64,000 nt of DNA, taken from NCBI RefSeq assembly GCF_000315365.1, contig NZ_CAOS01000004.1, forward strand, positions 627 to 64,626, read 5' to 3'. The DNA is from Desulforamulus hydrothermalis Lam5 = DSM 18033 (GTDB lineage: Bacteria > Bacillota > Desulfotomaculia > Desulfotomaculales > Desulfotomaculaceae). A program made the position numbers and the translations under genes. How positions within the stretch are numbered: the first letter of the stretch is position 1; each line of letters begins with the position of its first letter. Shown piece by piece: positions 24,047 to 33,968 of the stretch. Under the pieces are notes generated by a model. The model searched no databases and had not been told where the DNA came from. It saw only the letters and a list, made by a program, of their open reading frames with translations.

Positions 24047-24459
24047 CTTTCGCAATCCTCCGTTAAAATTATATTAACACAATTTTCAGTGTTTTTTCAA
24101 TTATATAATTAATCTTGATAAAAAAATAATTGTTATATTAAGAAGTGTAAGTAATTGTTTGTAAAAGTTTTGCAAACCCATAACATTATGGTATAATTGT
24201 AGTAATTAGAGTAGCCAGGGTTATGCCCTGGTATTTTAATTATTGAGCATACTGGAAAAAATTGCCCTTTTTGGCTGGAAATGATTCTAACTTAAGCAGG
24301 AGTTAGATAACCCTTCGTAGAACTAAAAGCAGTATCCTTAACTGTAATTGGTTATACTACAAGGCCTATAAATAGCATCAGCCAGGGGAGGGTGTAATTT
24401 TATATAAAAACTCAAACGAATACTCTAACAAAACATGTAACTAAGGAGGAACATTGTTA
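24047..24459 (+). promoter_or_regulatory. Long leader of the tig operon with promoter and hairpin
   Basis: No gene is supported in these 413 bases. A good promoter, TTGCAA (24170-24175)-16-TATAAT (24192-24197), starts a leader of about 250 bases before trigger factor. The leader opens with a hairpin, CCAGGG-TTATG-CCCTGG (24215-24231), followed by TATTTTAATT, which could act as an early terminator or attenuator. The rest has no strong palindrome. Such a long leader suggests RNA-level control, but no known class was recognised. Confidence 0.5.
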
Positions 24460-25767
24460 ATGAAAGCTACAGCAGAAAGGATAGAAAAAAACACCGTCCT
24501 TTTGGAAGTTGAAGTAGAAACCGAAAAAGTGGAGCAGGCCATGCAGCAGGCCTACCGTAATATTGTAAAAAAGGTGAACATCCCTGGCTTCCGCAAGGGT
24601 AAAGCCCCCAGGGCCCTGGTGGAGCGTTTTGTAGGCAAAGAGACCCTGTTTGGTGAAGCTGCTGAAATCATCGTTCCTGAGGCATACATGCAAGCCCTGG
24701 AAGAAACCAAAACCGAACCTATCGACCGGCCCAAAATTGACATTGTACAGGGAGAACCGGGTAAACCCCTTATTTTCAAAGCTACCGTAGAGGTTAAACC
24801 GGAGGTAACCCTTGGCGAATATAAAGGCATCGAAGTAAAGCGCCCGTCCACTGAGGTTTCCGATGAAGATGTTCAGGCAGAACTGGCACGCCTGCAAAAT
24901 CGTTATGCCAAACTGGTTACCGTTGAAGAAGGCGAAGTGCAAAAAGACGACATAACCATTATTGATTTTGCCGGTTATGTTGACGGGGAAGCCTTCCCTG
25001 GCGGCACAGCGGAAAATTATTCCCTGACCATTGGTTCCGGAGCCTTCATCCCCGGCTTTGAAGACCAGCTTATCGGTGCCAAAGTTGGCGAAGAAAAAGA
25101 AGTTAACGTGACTTTCCCGCAAGAGTACCATGCTGAAGACCTGGCCGGCAAACCTGCTACCTTCAAAGTAACTGTTAAGGAAATTAAACGTAAGGAATTA
25201 GCGCCCCTGGATGACGAATTTGCCAAAGACGTCAGCGAATTTGATACCCTGGAAGAATTAAAGTCAGATATTCGGAATAAATTAAAGGAAGCTGCCGAGG
25301 CCAGGGCTAAATCAGCCGTAGAAAACGGCGTGGTGGAAGCTGTGGCAGCCAATGCCAGCGTGGAAATTCCCGCCGCCATGATAGAACAAAAAGTTGACGA
25401 AATGCTTAACAGCGTTGGTCAGCGACTGGCCCAGCAGGGCATCAACCTGGATCAGTATTTCCAGTTCACCAATACCAGCCTTGCTGACATGCGGCAGCGC
25501 ATGAAGCCGGATGCTGAAAAAACCGTGAAAAACGAGCTGGTTCTGGATGCGGTTGCCCGGGCGGAAAACATTCAGGTTTCCGAAGAGGAAATTAACCAGG
25601 AGATCCGGAAGATTGCCGATTATGTTAAACAGGATGCGGAAATTGTACGCAAAACCCTGGAATTACAAGGTGAGCTGGGGCATATATCTCAAGATATAGC
25701 CCGCCGCAAAGCGGTTTCCTTCCTGGTGGAAAATGCCAGCATTGTTGAAGACACCGTCCAGGCATAA
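24460..25767 (+). CDS. tig: Trigger factor
   Basis: 435 residues from ATG 24460, with AAGGAGGA 9 bases upstream. The order is an N-terminal ribosome-binding domain with the signature GFRKGKAPRALVE (about 43-55), a central FKBP-type prolyl isomerase domain (DDITIIDFAGYVDGEAFPGG, about 165-184) and a C-terminal helical chaperone domain. It binds the ribosome at the tunnel exit, through L23, and shelters nascent chains. It is first in the tig-clpP-clpX-lonB-lon-engB block. The length is normal. Confidence 0.96.
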   Translation: MKATAERIEKNTVLLEVEVETEKVEQAMQQAYRNIVKKVNIPGFRKGKAPRALVERFVGKETLFGEAAEIIVPEAYMQALEETKTEPIDRPKIDIVQGEPGKPLIFKATVEVKPEVTLGEYKGIEVKRPSTEVSDEDVQAELARLQNRYAKLVTVEEGEVQKDDITIIDFAGYVDGEAFPGGTAENYSLTIGSGAFIPGFEDQLIGAKVGEEKEVNVTFPQEYHAEDLAGKPATFKVTVKEIKRKELAPLDDEFAKDVSEFDTLEELKSDIRNKLKEAAEARAKSAVENGVVEAVAANASVEIPAAMIEQKVDEMLNSVGQRLAQQGINLDQYFQFTNTSLADMRQRMKPDAEKTVKNELVLDAVARAENIQVSEEEINQEIRKIADYVKQDAEIVRKTLELQGELGHISQDIARRKAVSFLVENASIVEDTVQA

Positions 25768-25843
25768 ATTGCATAGATTGGAAAGAGTAAGCCCAAAATA
25801 GCCGTTTCATCAAAGATCTCTATAGATCAAGGAGGCGAGGGAT

Positions 25844-26431
25844 TTGTCAGGCTTAGTACCAATTGTTGTAGAACAAACCAACCGGGGCGAGCGGGCCTAC
25901 GATATTTATTCCAGACTGTTAAAGGATCGCATTATTTTTATCGGCGGCCCAATTGATGACCATGTGGCAGACTTGGTCATTGCCCAATTCCTGTTCCTGG
26001 AGGCGGAGGATCCGGAAAAGGATATTCATCTTTACATTAATTCACCGGGTGGTGTTGTAACGGCAGGTTTAGCCATTTACGACACTATGCAGTATATTAA
26101 ACCTCCTGTATCCACCATCTGCCTGGGGCAGGCTTCCAGTATGGGTTCTTTCCTGCTGGCGGCCGGCACCAAGGGTAAGCGTTATGCTCTGCCCATGGCA
26201 AGAATTATGATTCACCAACCCCTAGGCGGTGTACAGGGGCAGGCTACCGATATAGATATTCATGCCAAAGAAATTTTGCGGATGAAAGATCTGTTAAACG
26301 AAAAATTGGCTTATCATACCGGACAGCCTTTGGAAAAGGTGGCCAGAGATACCGAGCGTGACTTCTTTATGTCTGCTGAAGAGGCTAAACAGTATGGAAT
26401 CATCGATGAGGTGATGCCGTATAGGAAGTAA
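25844..26431 (+). CDS. clpP: ATP-dependent Clp protease proteolytic subunit
   Basis: 195 residues with a TTG start and a strong AAGGAGGCGAGGG ribosome site. The catalytic triad is visible: Ser99 in GQASSMGSF, His124 in MIHQPLGG and Asp173 in ERDFFMS. ClpP forms a double-heptamer chamber fed by ClpX, whose gene follows after 19 bases. There is no other ClpP in view. Confidence 0.97.
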   Translation: MSGLVPIVVEQTNRGERAYDIYSRLLKDRIIFIGGPIDDHVADLVIAQFLFLEAEDPEKDIHLYINSPGGVVTAGLAIYDTMQYIKPPVSTICLGQASSMGSFLLAAGTKGKRYALPMARIMIHQPLGGVQGQATDIDIHAKEILRMKDLLNEKLAYHTGQPLEKVARDTERDFFMSAEEAKQYGIIDEVMPYRK

Positions 26432-26450
26432 AGATAAAAGAGGTGGAAAT

Positions 26451-27701
26451 ATGTTTAACGAGAAAGGCCAGCTTAAATGCTCCTTCTGCGGCAAACTGCA
26501 GGACCAGGTCAAGAAGCTTGTGGCCGGGCCCGGAGTATATATCTGCGATGAATGCATTGAATTATGCAACGAAATCATCGAAGAAGAGTTAAGCGACGAT
26601 CTCGGCCTGGACATGGGCGACCTGCCAAAGCCCAAAGAAATTAAAGCTATTTTAGACCAGTATGTCATTGGTCAGGAAAATGCCAAACGACAACTGGCTG
26701 TGGCCGTATACAACCATTACAAGCGTATTAATCTGGGGGGCAAGGTAGAGGATGTCGAATTGTCCAAGAGCAATATCGTCATGCTTGGCCCTACCGGGTG
26801 CGGTAAAACTTTGCTGGCCCAGACATTGGCTCGCCTGTTAAACGTGCCATTTGCCATTGCAGATGCCACCTCTTTAACCGAGGCAGGATATGTTGGCGAA
26901 GACGTTGAGAATATCCTGCTGAAACTGATTCAAGCTGCCGATTACGATGTTGAGAAGGCCGAAAAAGGTATCGTATATATTGACGAAATAGATAAAATTG
27001 CCCGCAAGTCAGAAAATCCTTCTATTACGAGGGATGTTTCCGGCGAGGGAGTTCAACAGGCCTTATTAAAAATCCTGGAGGGAACGGTGGCCAGCGTGCC
27101 GCCTCAGGGCGGGCGCAAGCATCCGCACCAGGAGTTCATCCAACTGGATACCACCAATATTTTATTTATCTGCGGCGGCGCCTTCGATGGCATTGAAAAA
27201 ATAATTCAAAACCGCATCGGCAAGAAGCAAATGGGCTTCGGAGCAGAAATCCAGACCAAGAAGGAACAAAAAATCGGTGAAATTCTGGCGCACATTTTAC
27301 CGGAAGACCTGCTTAAATTTGGGTTAATTCCTGAATTTGTGGGCCGCCTGCCGGTGATTGTTACGCTGGATGCCCTGGATGAAGATGCTCTGGTGCAGAT
27401 TCTTACAGAACCCAAAAATGCTCTGGCCAAACAATATGAAAAGTTGTTTGAGCTGGACGGGGTAGCCCTGGAAATTCAGCCGGACGCACTGCGGGAGGTA
27501 GCCAGAGAGGCACTGAAGCGCAATACCGGCGCCCGCGGTCTCAGGGCCATTATGGAAGAGGTTATGCTGAATATCATGTATGACATTCCTTCCCGTAAGG
27601 ATATTGCAAAAGTCATTATTACCAAAGAAGCTATTCTCAAGAAGGGTGAACCGCTTCTTATTACCGTTGATAATAAAAAGAAAAAAGAAGAATCGGCCTA
27701 A
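26451..27701 (+). CDS. clpX: ATP-dependent Clp protease ATPase subunit ClpX
   Basis: 416 residues. An N-terminal four-Cys zinc domain (C10, C13, C32, C35) recognises substrates. The AAA+ domain has GPTGCGKT (Walker A), the pore loop GYVGED, Walker [10 protein letters not shown] and sensor motifs. The ClpP-contact loop reads KKQMGFGAE. It unfolds tagged proteins and passes them to ClpP. The gene sits directly after clpP and is closed by a terminator, so clpP-clpX form one unit. Confidence 0.97.
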   Translation: MFNEKGQLKCSFCGKLQDQVKKLVAGPGVYICDECIELCNEIIEEELSDDLGLDMGDLPKPKEIKAILDQYVIGQENAKRQLAVAVYNHYKRINLGGKVEDVELSKSNIVMLGPTGCGKTLLAQTLARLLNVPFAIADATSLTEAGYVGEDVENILLKLIQAADYDVEKAEKGIVYIDEIDKIARKSENPSITRDVSGEGVQQALLKILEGTVASVPPQGGRKHPHQEFIQLDTTNILFICGGAFDGIEKIIQNRIGKKQMGFGAEIQTKKEQKIGEILAHILPEDLLKFGLIPEFVGRLPVIVTLDALDEDALVQILTEPKNALAKQYEKLFELDGVALEIQPDALREVAREALKRNTGARGLRAIMEEVMLNIMYDIPSRKDIAKVIITKEAILKKGEPLLITVDNKKKKEESA

Positions 27702-27710
27702 CGGTTCAAA

Positions 27711-27741
27711 AAACACGGAGTTGCTGCTCCGTGTTTTTTGT
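27711..27741 (+). terminator. Rho-independent terminator
   Basis: Stem AACACGGAG / CTCCGTGTT followed by TTTTTG, 10 bases after clpX. Confidence 0.85.
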
Positions 27742-27831
27742 TATGTGCCAAGAAATCCATCCAGTAATGTGTAAAACATGGCCTTTTTAGCAATAATACA
27801 ATAAGGAACTGAACCTAAAGGAGGCAATGCT

Positions 27832-29550
27832 ATGGGGGAACTTACCGGTCTGGGGGGGTTTCTCACCTTTATACAGGTATTCTTTGCGGTGGTTATCGGC
27901 CTTTACTTTTGGAATTTGCTAAAGGCACAGCAGAACAATAAAACCGCGGTAGAAAAAGAATCACGCAAAGAAATGGAGAAACTGCAGCGTTTGCGGGCTA
28001 TTTCATTAACTGAACCGCTGGCGGAAAAAACCAGACCTAAACACTTTAATGAAATTATCGGCCAGGAAGAAGGCCTTAAATCTCTCCGGGCGGCCCTCTG
28101 CGGGCCCAACCCGCAACACGTTATTATCTATGGGCCGCCGGGGGTAGGCAAAACGGCAGCTGCTCGCCTGGTACTGGAAGAAGCCAAAAAATCGCCCAAC
28201 TCACCCTTTAAAGAAAACGCTAAGTTTGTTGAGCTGGATGCCACCACCGCCCGTTTTGACGAGAGGGGCATTGCCGACCCGCTGATTGGCTCGGTACATG
28301 ATCCCATTTACCAGGGGGCCGGCCCCATGGGTATGGCGGGCATACCCCAGCCCAAACCGGGTGCGGTTACCAAAGCACACGGGGGAATGTTGTTTATTGA
28401 TGAAATCGGCGAACTGCACCCGATTCAAATGAATAAGTTGTTAAAAGTGCTGGAAGACCGCAAGGTTTTTTTAGAGAGCGCCTACTACAGCTCAGAAGAC
28501 AGCAACATCCCTACCCATATTCATGACATATTTCAAAACGGTTTGCCGGCCGATTTTCGCATGGTGGGGGCCACTACCAGAACGCCCGAAGAAATACCCC
28601 CGGCTATCCGTTCCCGGTGTCTGGAAATCTTCTTTCGCCCGCTGCTGCCGGATGAAATTGAAAAAATTGCAGCCAACGCAGCTGAAAAAATTGGTTTTCC
28701 CTTGGAAGAAGGTGCCCTGGATGTCATTAAACGCTATGCCACCAATGGCCGGGAAGCAGTCAATATCATTCAAATTGGCGGCGGCATTGCCCTTACCGAG
28801 GGACGGCAAAATATCTTGGTGCGTGACATTGAGTGGGTAATCAACAGCGGTCAGTATACCCCGCGACCGGAACGGAAAATAAACCCGCAACCCCAGGTGG
28901 GAGTGGTTAACGGCCTGGCAGTATACGGGCCTAATATGGGTATCCTGTCCGAGGTGGAGGCCACTGTCATTCCGGCAGCTGCGGCATCAGGCAGAATTAT
29001 TGTCACCGGTGTGGTAGAAGAGGAGGAAATCGGGGGCGGCAGCAAAAAAATACGCCGCAAAAGCATGGCCCGCAGTTCGGTGGAAAATGTTGTGACAGTA
29101 TTGAGGCGGGTGATGGATGTAGATCCGCGCAACTATGATATTCATGTTAACTTTTTAGGCAGCGGTCTGGTGGACGGCCCGTCTGCCGGGGTTACCATTG
29201 CCACCGCCATATATTCTGCCATCAAGGGCATTCCGGTAGACAATACGGTGGCCATGACAGGGGAAATATCTATCAGAGGCTTGGTGAAACCGGTGGGCGG
29301 TGTTGTGGCTAAGGTTGAGGCAGCTCGCCAGGCGGGTGTGAAAAAAGTTTTTATTCCCCGGGAAAATTACCAGGAAATATTTAAAAACATGTCCGATATT
29401 ACCGTGGTGGCGGTAGAAACCCTGGACGAAGTAATCAACGGGGCCTTGCTGAGCCAAACAACCGCTGAAGAACACAAATGGCAGCCCTTACCCAGCGGGC
29501 TGGAATTACCTGCGGCAGCCTTTTTATCGCAAGAAGCTGCCAAATCCTGA
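27832..29550 (+). CDS. lonB: Sporulation-type ATP-dependent protease LonB
   Basis: 572 residues starting with an N-terminal membrane helix (LTFIQVFFAVVIGLYFWNLL, about 12-31). A AAA+ domain follows with GPPGVGKT (about 102-109) and a Walker B LFIDEIGEL. The C-terminal Lon protease domain has DGPSAGVT (catalytic Ser) and a Lys in GGVVAKVEA. LonB lacks the Lon N-terminal substrate domain and in Bacillus is forespore-specific. Its place between clpX and lonA is the standard one. It has a separate terminator from clpX and from lon, so it is probably its own unit. Confidence 0.95.
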   Translation: MGELTGLGGFLTFIQVFFAVVIGLYFWNLLKAQQNNKTAVEKESRKEMEKLQRLRAISLTEPLAEKTRPKHFNEIIGQEEGLKSLRAALCGPNPQHVIIYGPPGVGKTAAARLVLEEAKKSPNSPFKENAKFVELDATTARFDERGIADPLIGSVHDPIYQGAGPMGMAGIPQPKPGAVTKAHGGMLFIDEIGELHPIQMNKLLKVLEDRKVFLESAYYSSEDSNIPTHIHDIFQNGLPADFRMVGATTRTPEEIPPAIRSRCLEIFFRPLLPDEIEKIAANAAEKIGFPLEEGALDVIKRYATNGREAVNIIQIGGGIALTEGRQNILVRDIEWVINSGQYTPRPERKINPQPQVGVVNGLAVYGPNMGILSEVEATVIPAAAASGRIIVTGVVEEEEIGGGSKKIRRKSMARSSVENVVTVLRRVMDVDPRNYDIHVNFLGSGLVDGPSAGVTIATAIYSAIKGIPVDNTVAMTGEISIRGLVKPVGGVVAKVEAARQAGVKKVFIPRENYQEIFKNMSDITVVAVETLDEVINGALLSQTTAEEHKWQPLPSGLELPAAAFLSQEAAKS

Positions 29551-29622
29551 ATATACATTTAAAAAATGCGAGATATGAAACAACCTGTCAGACAGCAGTG
29601 ACAAATTTGCTGCTCTTAGCTT

Positions 29623-29650
29623 AAAAAACCCGGCAATTGCTGGGTTTTTT
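29623..29650 (+). terminator. Rho-independent terminator
   Basis: AAAACCCGGCA and TGCTGGGTTTT form a near-perfect stem followed by T, about 75 bases after lonB and before the lon start. Confidence 0.75.
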
Positions 29651-29762
29651 CCGTTACTGGGAATTATTGTTGTGGCGGGATTCTTATTTTTTATGTTATG
29701 ATTACTGTATTCTAAATCAATTAGTCAACTATCACAGGATTAGTATACAAGGAGGTGCAGCA

Positions 29763-32192
29763 GTGAATTCCGTAATAAAATCTCTACCTCTGCTTCCTCT
29801 GCGGGGTATTCTGGTATTTCCTTATATGGTTATTCACCTGGACGTGGGTCGGGAAAAATCGGTGCAGGCCATAGAAGAAGCCATGGTACAAGACAGAATA
29901 ATTTTTCTGGCCACCCAAAAAGAAGCCCAGACCGATGAGCCGACAGCAGACGATATTTACCAGGTAGGGACCGTGGCTGAAGTTAAGCAGCTGCTAAAAC
30001 TGCCTGGCGGCACCATCAGGGTGCTGGTGGAGGGCATTGCCCGGGCCCGCATTGTTCAATATCAACACATGGAACCATATTTTAGGGTGGAAATTGAGCA
30101 GTACAGCGAAGAATTTGAGAAAAACCCTGAAATTGAAGCCCTCATGCGCAGTCTGGTTTACCAGTTTGAGCAATATGTAAAACTATCCAAACGCATTCCC
30201 CCGGAAACTGTGGTTTCGGTAGTTAACCTGGAAGAACCGGGACGCCTGGCGGATATTATTGCTTCTCACTTGGCACTGCGTATTGAGGATAAGCAAAAAG
30301 TACTGGAAGCGGTTGAAATCGTCGATCGGCTGGAAAAACTCTGCGCCATCGTTGCCAGAGAGCTGGAAATTGTTGAGCTGGAAAGAAAGATTAACATCCG
30401 GGTTCGCAAACAAATGGAAAAAACCCAGAAGGAATATTACCTCAGGGAACAAATGAAGGCGATCCAAAAAGAACTGGGAGAAAAGGACGAACGGGTAGCC
30501 GAGTGTGAGGAACTGCGGGAAAAAATTGCCAAAGCCAAATTGCCTAAAGAGGCTGAGGAGAAAGCCCTTAAGGAAGTAGACCGCCTGGAAAAAATGCCGC
30601 CCATGGCGGCGGAAGCCACAGTGGTGCGCAATTACCTGGACTGGCTTTTGAGCCTTCCTTGGAGCAAGAGCACCAGGGATCGTATTGATATTAAAGCCGC
30701 CCAGGAAGTGCTGGATAACGACCACTATGGGTTGAAGGATCCCAAAGAAAGAATTATTGAATACCTGGCCATTCGTAAGTTGGCTAAGAAAATGAAAGGC
30801 CCTATCCTCTGCCTGGTAGGCCCGCCGGGGGTGGGTAAAACCTCCCTGGGCCGTTCTATCGCTCGCGCCTTGGATCGCAAGTTTGTCCGCATTTCTCTGG
30901 GCGGTGTGCGGGATGAAGCTGAAATCAGGGGCCACCGGCGGACCTATGTGGGCGCCATGCCGGGCCGGATTATCCAGGGAATGCGCAATGCCGGTTCCAA
31001 AAACCCTGTTTTTCTGCTGGATGAAATCGACAAGATGGCCAGTGATTTTCGGGGTGATCCGGCTGCGGCGCTGCTGGAAGTGTTGGATCCGGAACAAAAC
31101 AGCACCTTCAGCGATCATTACATTGAAACACCCTTTGATCTTTCCAACGTAATGTTCATTACTACCGCCAACAACATGTGGTCCATTCCCCGCCCACTGC
31201 TGGATCGTATGGAAGTTATTCAGATTTCTGGGTATACTGAAGATGAAAAATTGCAAATTGCTAAGCGCCACCTGCTGCCCAAGCAAATTAAGGAACACGG
31301 TCTGACGGGTGAAATGATTGGCGTTTCGGATAACACCATCCTGAAAGTGATTCGGGAGTATACCCGAGAGTCCGGGGTGCGCAACCTGGAACGCAAAATT
31401 GCTACCCTTTGCCGGAAAACCGCCAAGAAAATTGTGGCCGGTGAGGCAGCTAAAGTTAAAATTACGGCGCAAAACCTGGAGCAATTTTTGGGGATTCCCC
31501 GCTACCGCTACGGGGTGGCGGAGAAAAACGATGAGGTGGGGATTGTTACCGGCCTGGCCTGGACCGAAGTGGGCGGCGACACACTGGTGATCGAAGTAAC
31601 CACCTATAAAGGCAATGGTCGCCTGACCCTGACCGGCAAGCTGGGCGATGTAATGAAAGAATCCGCCCAGGCCGGCTACAGCTATGTGCGCAGCCGGGCC
31701 CAGGATTTAGGCATAGACCAGGAGCTGTTTGAAAAGTGGGACTTACACATCCACATTCCGGAGGGAGCCATTCCCAAGGACGGTCCTTCGGCAGGCATTA
31801 CCATGGCCACCGCTATGGCTTCGGTACTTACCGGACGCAAGGTGCGCCACGAAGTGGCGATGACCGGCGAAATTACCCTGCGGGGGCGGGTGCTGCCGGT
31901 GGGCGGCATTAAAGAAAAAGTTATGGCTGCGCACCGGGCGGGCAATAAAGTAATTGTGTTGCCGCTGGATAACAAAAAGGATCTGGAAGAAATACCCCAA
32001 AACATTAAAAAGCAGCTGGAGTTCAAACTGGTTGATCATATGGACCAAGTGCTTGATCTTGCCCTGCTGGAAAAAGAGGCAGCTGAAGCTGTGGTAGAGC
32101 CGGAAGCGGCAGCTGCCCTGGATGACGCTCACTTGCCGACCATGAACCACCAGGAAGTCCAGCCGCAAGGAGGAACCCAGTTACCGTCGTGA
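29763..32192 (+). CDS. lon: ATP-dependent protease Lon (LonA)
   Basis: 809 residues from GTG 29763, with AAGGAGGTG upstream. The N-terminal LON substrate domain (LPLLPLRGILVFPYMV, 8-23) is followed by a long helical segment, a AAA+ domain with GPPGVGKTS at about 353-361 and Walker B VFLLDEIDKM, and a C-terminal Ser-Lys protease domain with DGPSAGIT (Ser676) and GGIKEKVMA. It is soluble and degrades misfolded and regulatory proteins. The stop overlaps the engB start. Confidence 0.96.
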   Translation: MNSVIKSLPLLPLRGILVFPYMVIHLDVGREKSVQAIEEAMVQDRIIFLATQKEAQTDEPTADDIYQVGTVAEVKQLLKLPGGTIRVLVEGIARARIVQYQHMEPYFRVEIEQYSEEFEKNPEIEALMRSLVYQFEQYVKLSKRIPPETVVSVVNLEEPGRLADIIASHLALRIEDKQKVLEAVEIVDRLEKLCAIVARELEIVELERKINIRVRKQMEKTQKEYYLREQMKAIQKELGEKDERVAECEELREKIAKAKLPKEAEEKALKEVDRLEKMPPMAAEATVVRNYLDWLLSLPWSKSTRDRIDIKAAQEVLDNDHYGLKDPKERIIEYLAIRKLAKKMKGPILCLVGPPGVGKTSLGRSIARALDRKFVRISLGGVRDEAEIRGHRRTYVGAMPGRIIQGMRNAGSKNPVFLLDEIDKMASDFRGDPAAALLEVLDPEQNSTFSDHYIETPFDLSNVMFITTANNMWSIPRPLLDRMEVIQISGYTEDEKLQIAKRHLLPKQIKEHGLTGEMIGVSDNTILKVIREYTRESGVRNLERKIATLCRKTAKKIVAGEAAKVKITAQNLEQFLGIPRYRYGVAEKNDEVGIVTGLAWTEVGGDTLVIEVTTYKGNGRLTLTGKLGDVMKESAQAGYSYVRSRAQDLGIDQELFEKWDLHIHIPEGAIPKDGPSAGITMATAMASVLTGRKVRHEVAMTGEITLRGRVLPVGGIKEKVMAAHRAGNKVIVLPLDNKKDLEEIPQNIKKQLEFKLVDHMDQVLDLALLEKEAAEAVVEPEAAAALDDAHLPTMNHQEVQPQGGTQLPS

Positions 32193-32803
32193 AAATAGTT
32201 GCCGCTGAGTTTCTAACCAGTGCAGTTAACCCCGGGGGTTATCCCCCGGGGGATTTACCGGAAATAGCCTTTGTCGGGCGTTCCAATGTAGGCAAGTCAT
32301 CTCTCATCAACCGCCTGGTTAACCGTAAAGGTTTGGCCAGAACCAGCAGTACGCCGGGCAGGACGCAACTGATTAATTTTTTTAAAATTAATGACCGATT
32401 TATCATGGTTGACCTGCCTGGCTACGGCTATGCCAGGGTGCCGGAAGAAGTTAAGGCCAGGTGGGGCAAAATGATAGAAGGCTACCTGAAAAACAGGGAA
32501 AACCTGCGTGGTGTATGCCTGCTGTTGGACTGCCGCCATACCCCCACAGCCCAGGATATTCAAATGTACCGGTGGCTGCAGTATTACCGGCTGCCGGCGG
32601 CGGTGGTGGCCACCAAGGCAGATAAGCTGTCTAACAATCAATGGGCCAAGCAGCAGTCAGTAATTAAAAAAACCCTGTCCCTGGCGCCGGAACATTCTTT
32701 AATTGCCTTTTCCGCAGAAACCGGCCGGGGAAGGGATGAGCTGCTGGATGTTATTAAAGACTGGCTTCAGGCTGATCAGCCAAGAAATACTGAACAAGAG
32801 TAA
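32189..32803 (+). CDS. engB: Ribosome biogenesis GTPase EngB/YsxC
   Basis: 204 residues with a GTG start overlapping the lon stop by 4 bases (GTGA). G motifs are G1 GRSNVGKSS (about 30-38), G2 around TSSTPGRTQ, G3 DLPGYG and G4 TKADKLS. The YihA/YsxC GTPase assists late assembly of the large ribosomal subunit. lon-engB coupling is a common Firmicute arrangement. A terminator lies at its stop. Confidence 0.95.
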   Translation: MKIVAAEFLTSAVNPGGYPPGDLPEIAFVGRSNVGKSSLINRLVNRKGLARTSSTPGRTQLINFFKINDRFIMVDLPGYGYARVPEEVKARWGKMIEGYLKNRENLRGVCLLLDCRHTPTAQDIQMYRWLQYYRLPAAVVATKADKLSNNQWAKQQSVIKKTLSLAPEHSLIAFSAETGRGRDELLDVIKDWLQADQPRNTEQE

Positions 32804-32828
32804 CGCCGGTTAAGCCGGCGTTTTTTTG
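32804..32828 (+). terminator. Rho-independent terminator
   Basis: CGCCGG / CCGGCG with a 5-base loop and TTTTTTTG, directly after the engB stop. It lies tail-to-tail with the next gene on the minus strand. Confidence 0.85.
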
Positions 32829-33905
32829 TTAGAGCTTGCCGCCCCAGTTGCGAATAAATTGAAAAATATCGCCGGCATATTTTAAAATCGGGAAATTGGT
32901 ATTGTAAATTAACTGTTTAATCACAGGAAAGGTGGCGGTGGCAACCAACCGGTCATAATCGTTATTGTCCATGGTGTTGATAATTTCCCGCAAACGGACA
33001 GATCTTTTCATTTCCAAATCTAATTCATTAACCATCTTGGTAAAACTACGGTTTTGTTTAATGGCCCGGGCCGCCAGGATACCGCTGCGCAAAGAAGAAA
33101 CCGTGCCAAAGCCCAGAAAAGATTCCATAAAACCGCCGGCCGTACCCACCAGAATAACATTTCCCACCTGATGGGGGTAAACCGTACCGGACACATGCTC
33201 CAGCAAAAAATTTTCTTCAATGTGATAATTAAGATTTTCTTTCTTTAAAAAATCAGACCAGTATCCTTCCATTTCTTCCGGTTTGGCATTGGCGTAAATC
33301 AGCACCAAGCTGGCCCGGTCAGTGTTAAAGGCGGTTAAATAGGCATACGCTCCTTTGGCATAATCGTTGTCTACCCACATGATCAGTTCTTCCGGGTCAA
33401 ACTTGCCTTGCACAACCGCTCCTCTGACTTTGGTACTGAAAATGTCTTTCCATAGGCCAAGGGTTGCGGGAATCTGCCGGTTGCCGGTGGCTACCACCAC
33501 ATAATCATACTCCCTGGCCAGGGCTGAGTAATCGGCGCGACAGTTAAAATGAATCCGGCTGCGGAGGCTGTGGGCCAACTGGGTTTCCAGGGAACGGTGG
33601 CTTTGCCCCCGTTCCACGAAGTAGCCAAATTTGCCCGAACGGGCAACTCCTTTAACCTTGGGCGCGTGCATGGTAATTTTTTTCCAGACGGCCAGCGGTT
33701 GGATCTTAATATAATAATCTTTTTCTAACCACACCAAGGGATCCCGCACCGGCCGGTGCATCAATTGCAGAATACCGGCCACATGAGGAAAAAGCTCGCC
33801 GCAGCGGGGTCGTTCTTCAAAAATATCCGGGACAAGGCCCAGCCGCTCCAATTCGTGGGCACAGGCCAGGCCGGACACGCCGGCCCCGATAATGGCAACG
33901 CGCAA
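32829..33905 (-). CDS. FAD-dependent NAD(P)-binding oxidoreductase
   Basis: 358 residues. An N-terminal Rossmann dinucleotide fold (VAIIGAGVSGLACAHELE, 3-20) is followed by VPDIFEERP for ribose binding, and a later GNVILVGTAGGFMESFLGFG segment is typical of the FAD-binding end of geranylgeranyl-reductase/halogenase-like flavoproteins. The family includes lipid and quinone modifying enzymes, but nothing here fixes the substrate. A helical C-terminal tail may lie on the membrane. The preceding gene on this strand is a substrate-binding protein 64 bases upstream, so the pair may be one transcript. Confidence 0.78.
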   Translation of the reverse strand: MRVAIIGAGVSGLACAHELERLGLVPDIFEERPRCGELFPHVAGILQLMHRPVRDPLVWLEKDYYIKIQPLAVWKKITMHAPKVKGVARSGKFGYFVERGQSHRSLETQLAHSLRSRIHFNCRADYSALAREYDYVVVATGNRQIPATLGLWKDIFSTKVRGAVVQGKFDPEELIMWVDNDYAKGAYAYLTAFNTDRASLVLIYANAKPEEMEGYWSDFLKKENLNYHIEENFLLEHVSGTVYPHQVGNVILVGTAGGFMESFLGFGTVSSLRSGILAARAIKQNRSFTKMVNELDLEMKRSVRLREIINTMDNNDYDRLVATATFPVIKQLIYNTNFPILKYAGDIFQFIRNWGGKL

Positions 33906-33968
33906 GGGGGGGCACCTCCGATAACAGTCTGTTATTTATAGTGTGCCCGTCAACGCTTTGATTATTTC

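Noticed and set aside
30183-31484. Long minus-strand frame opposite lon (433 residues)
   Set aside because: It is a codon-bias shadow of the well-supported lon gene, with no family resemblance.
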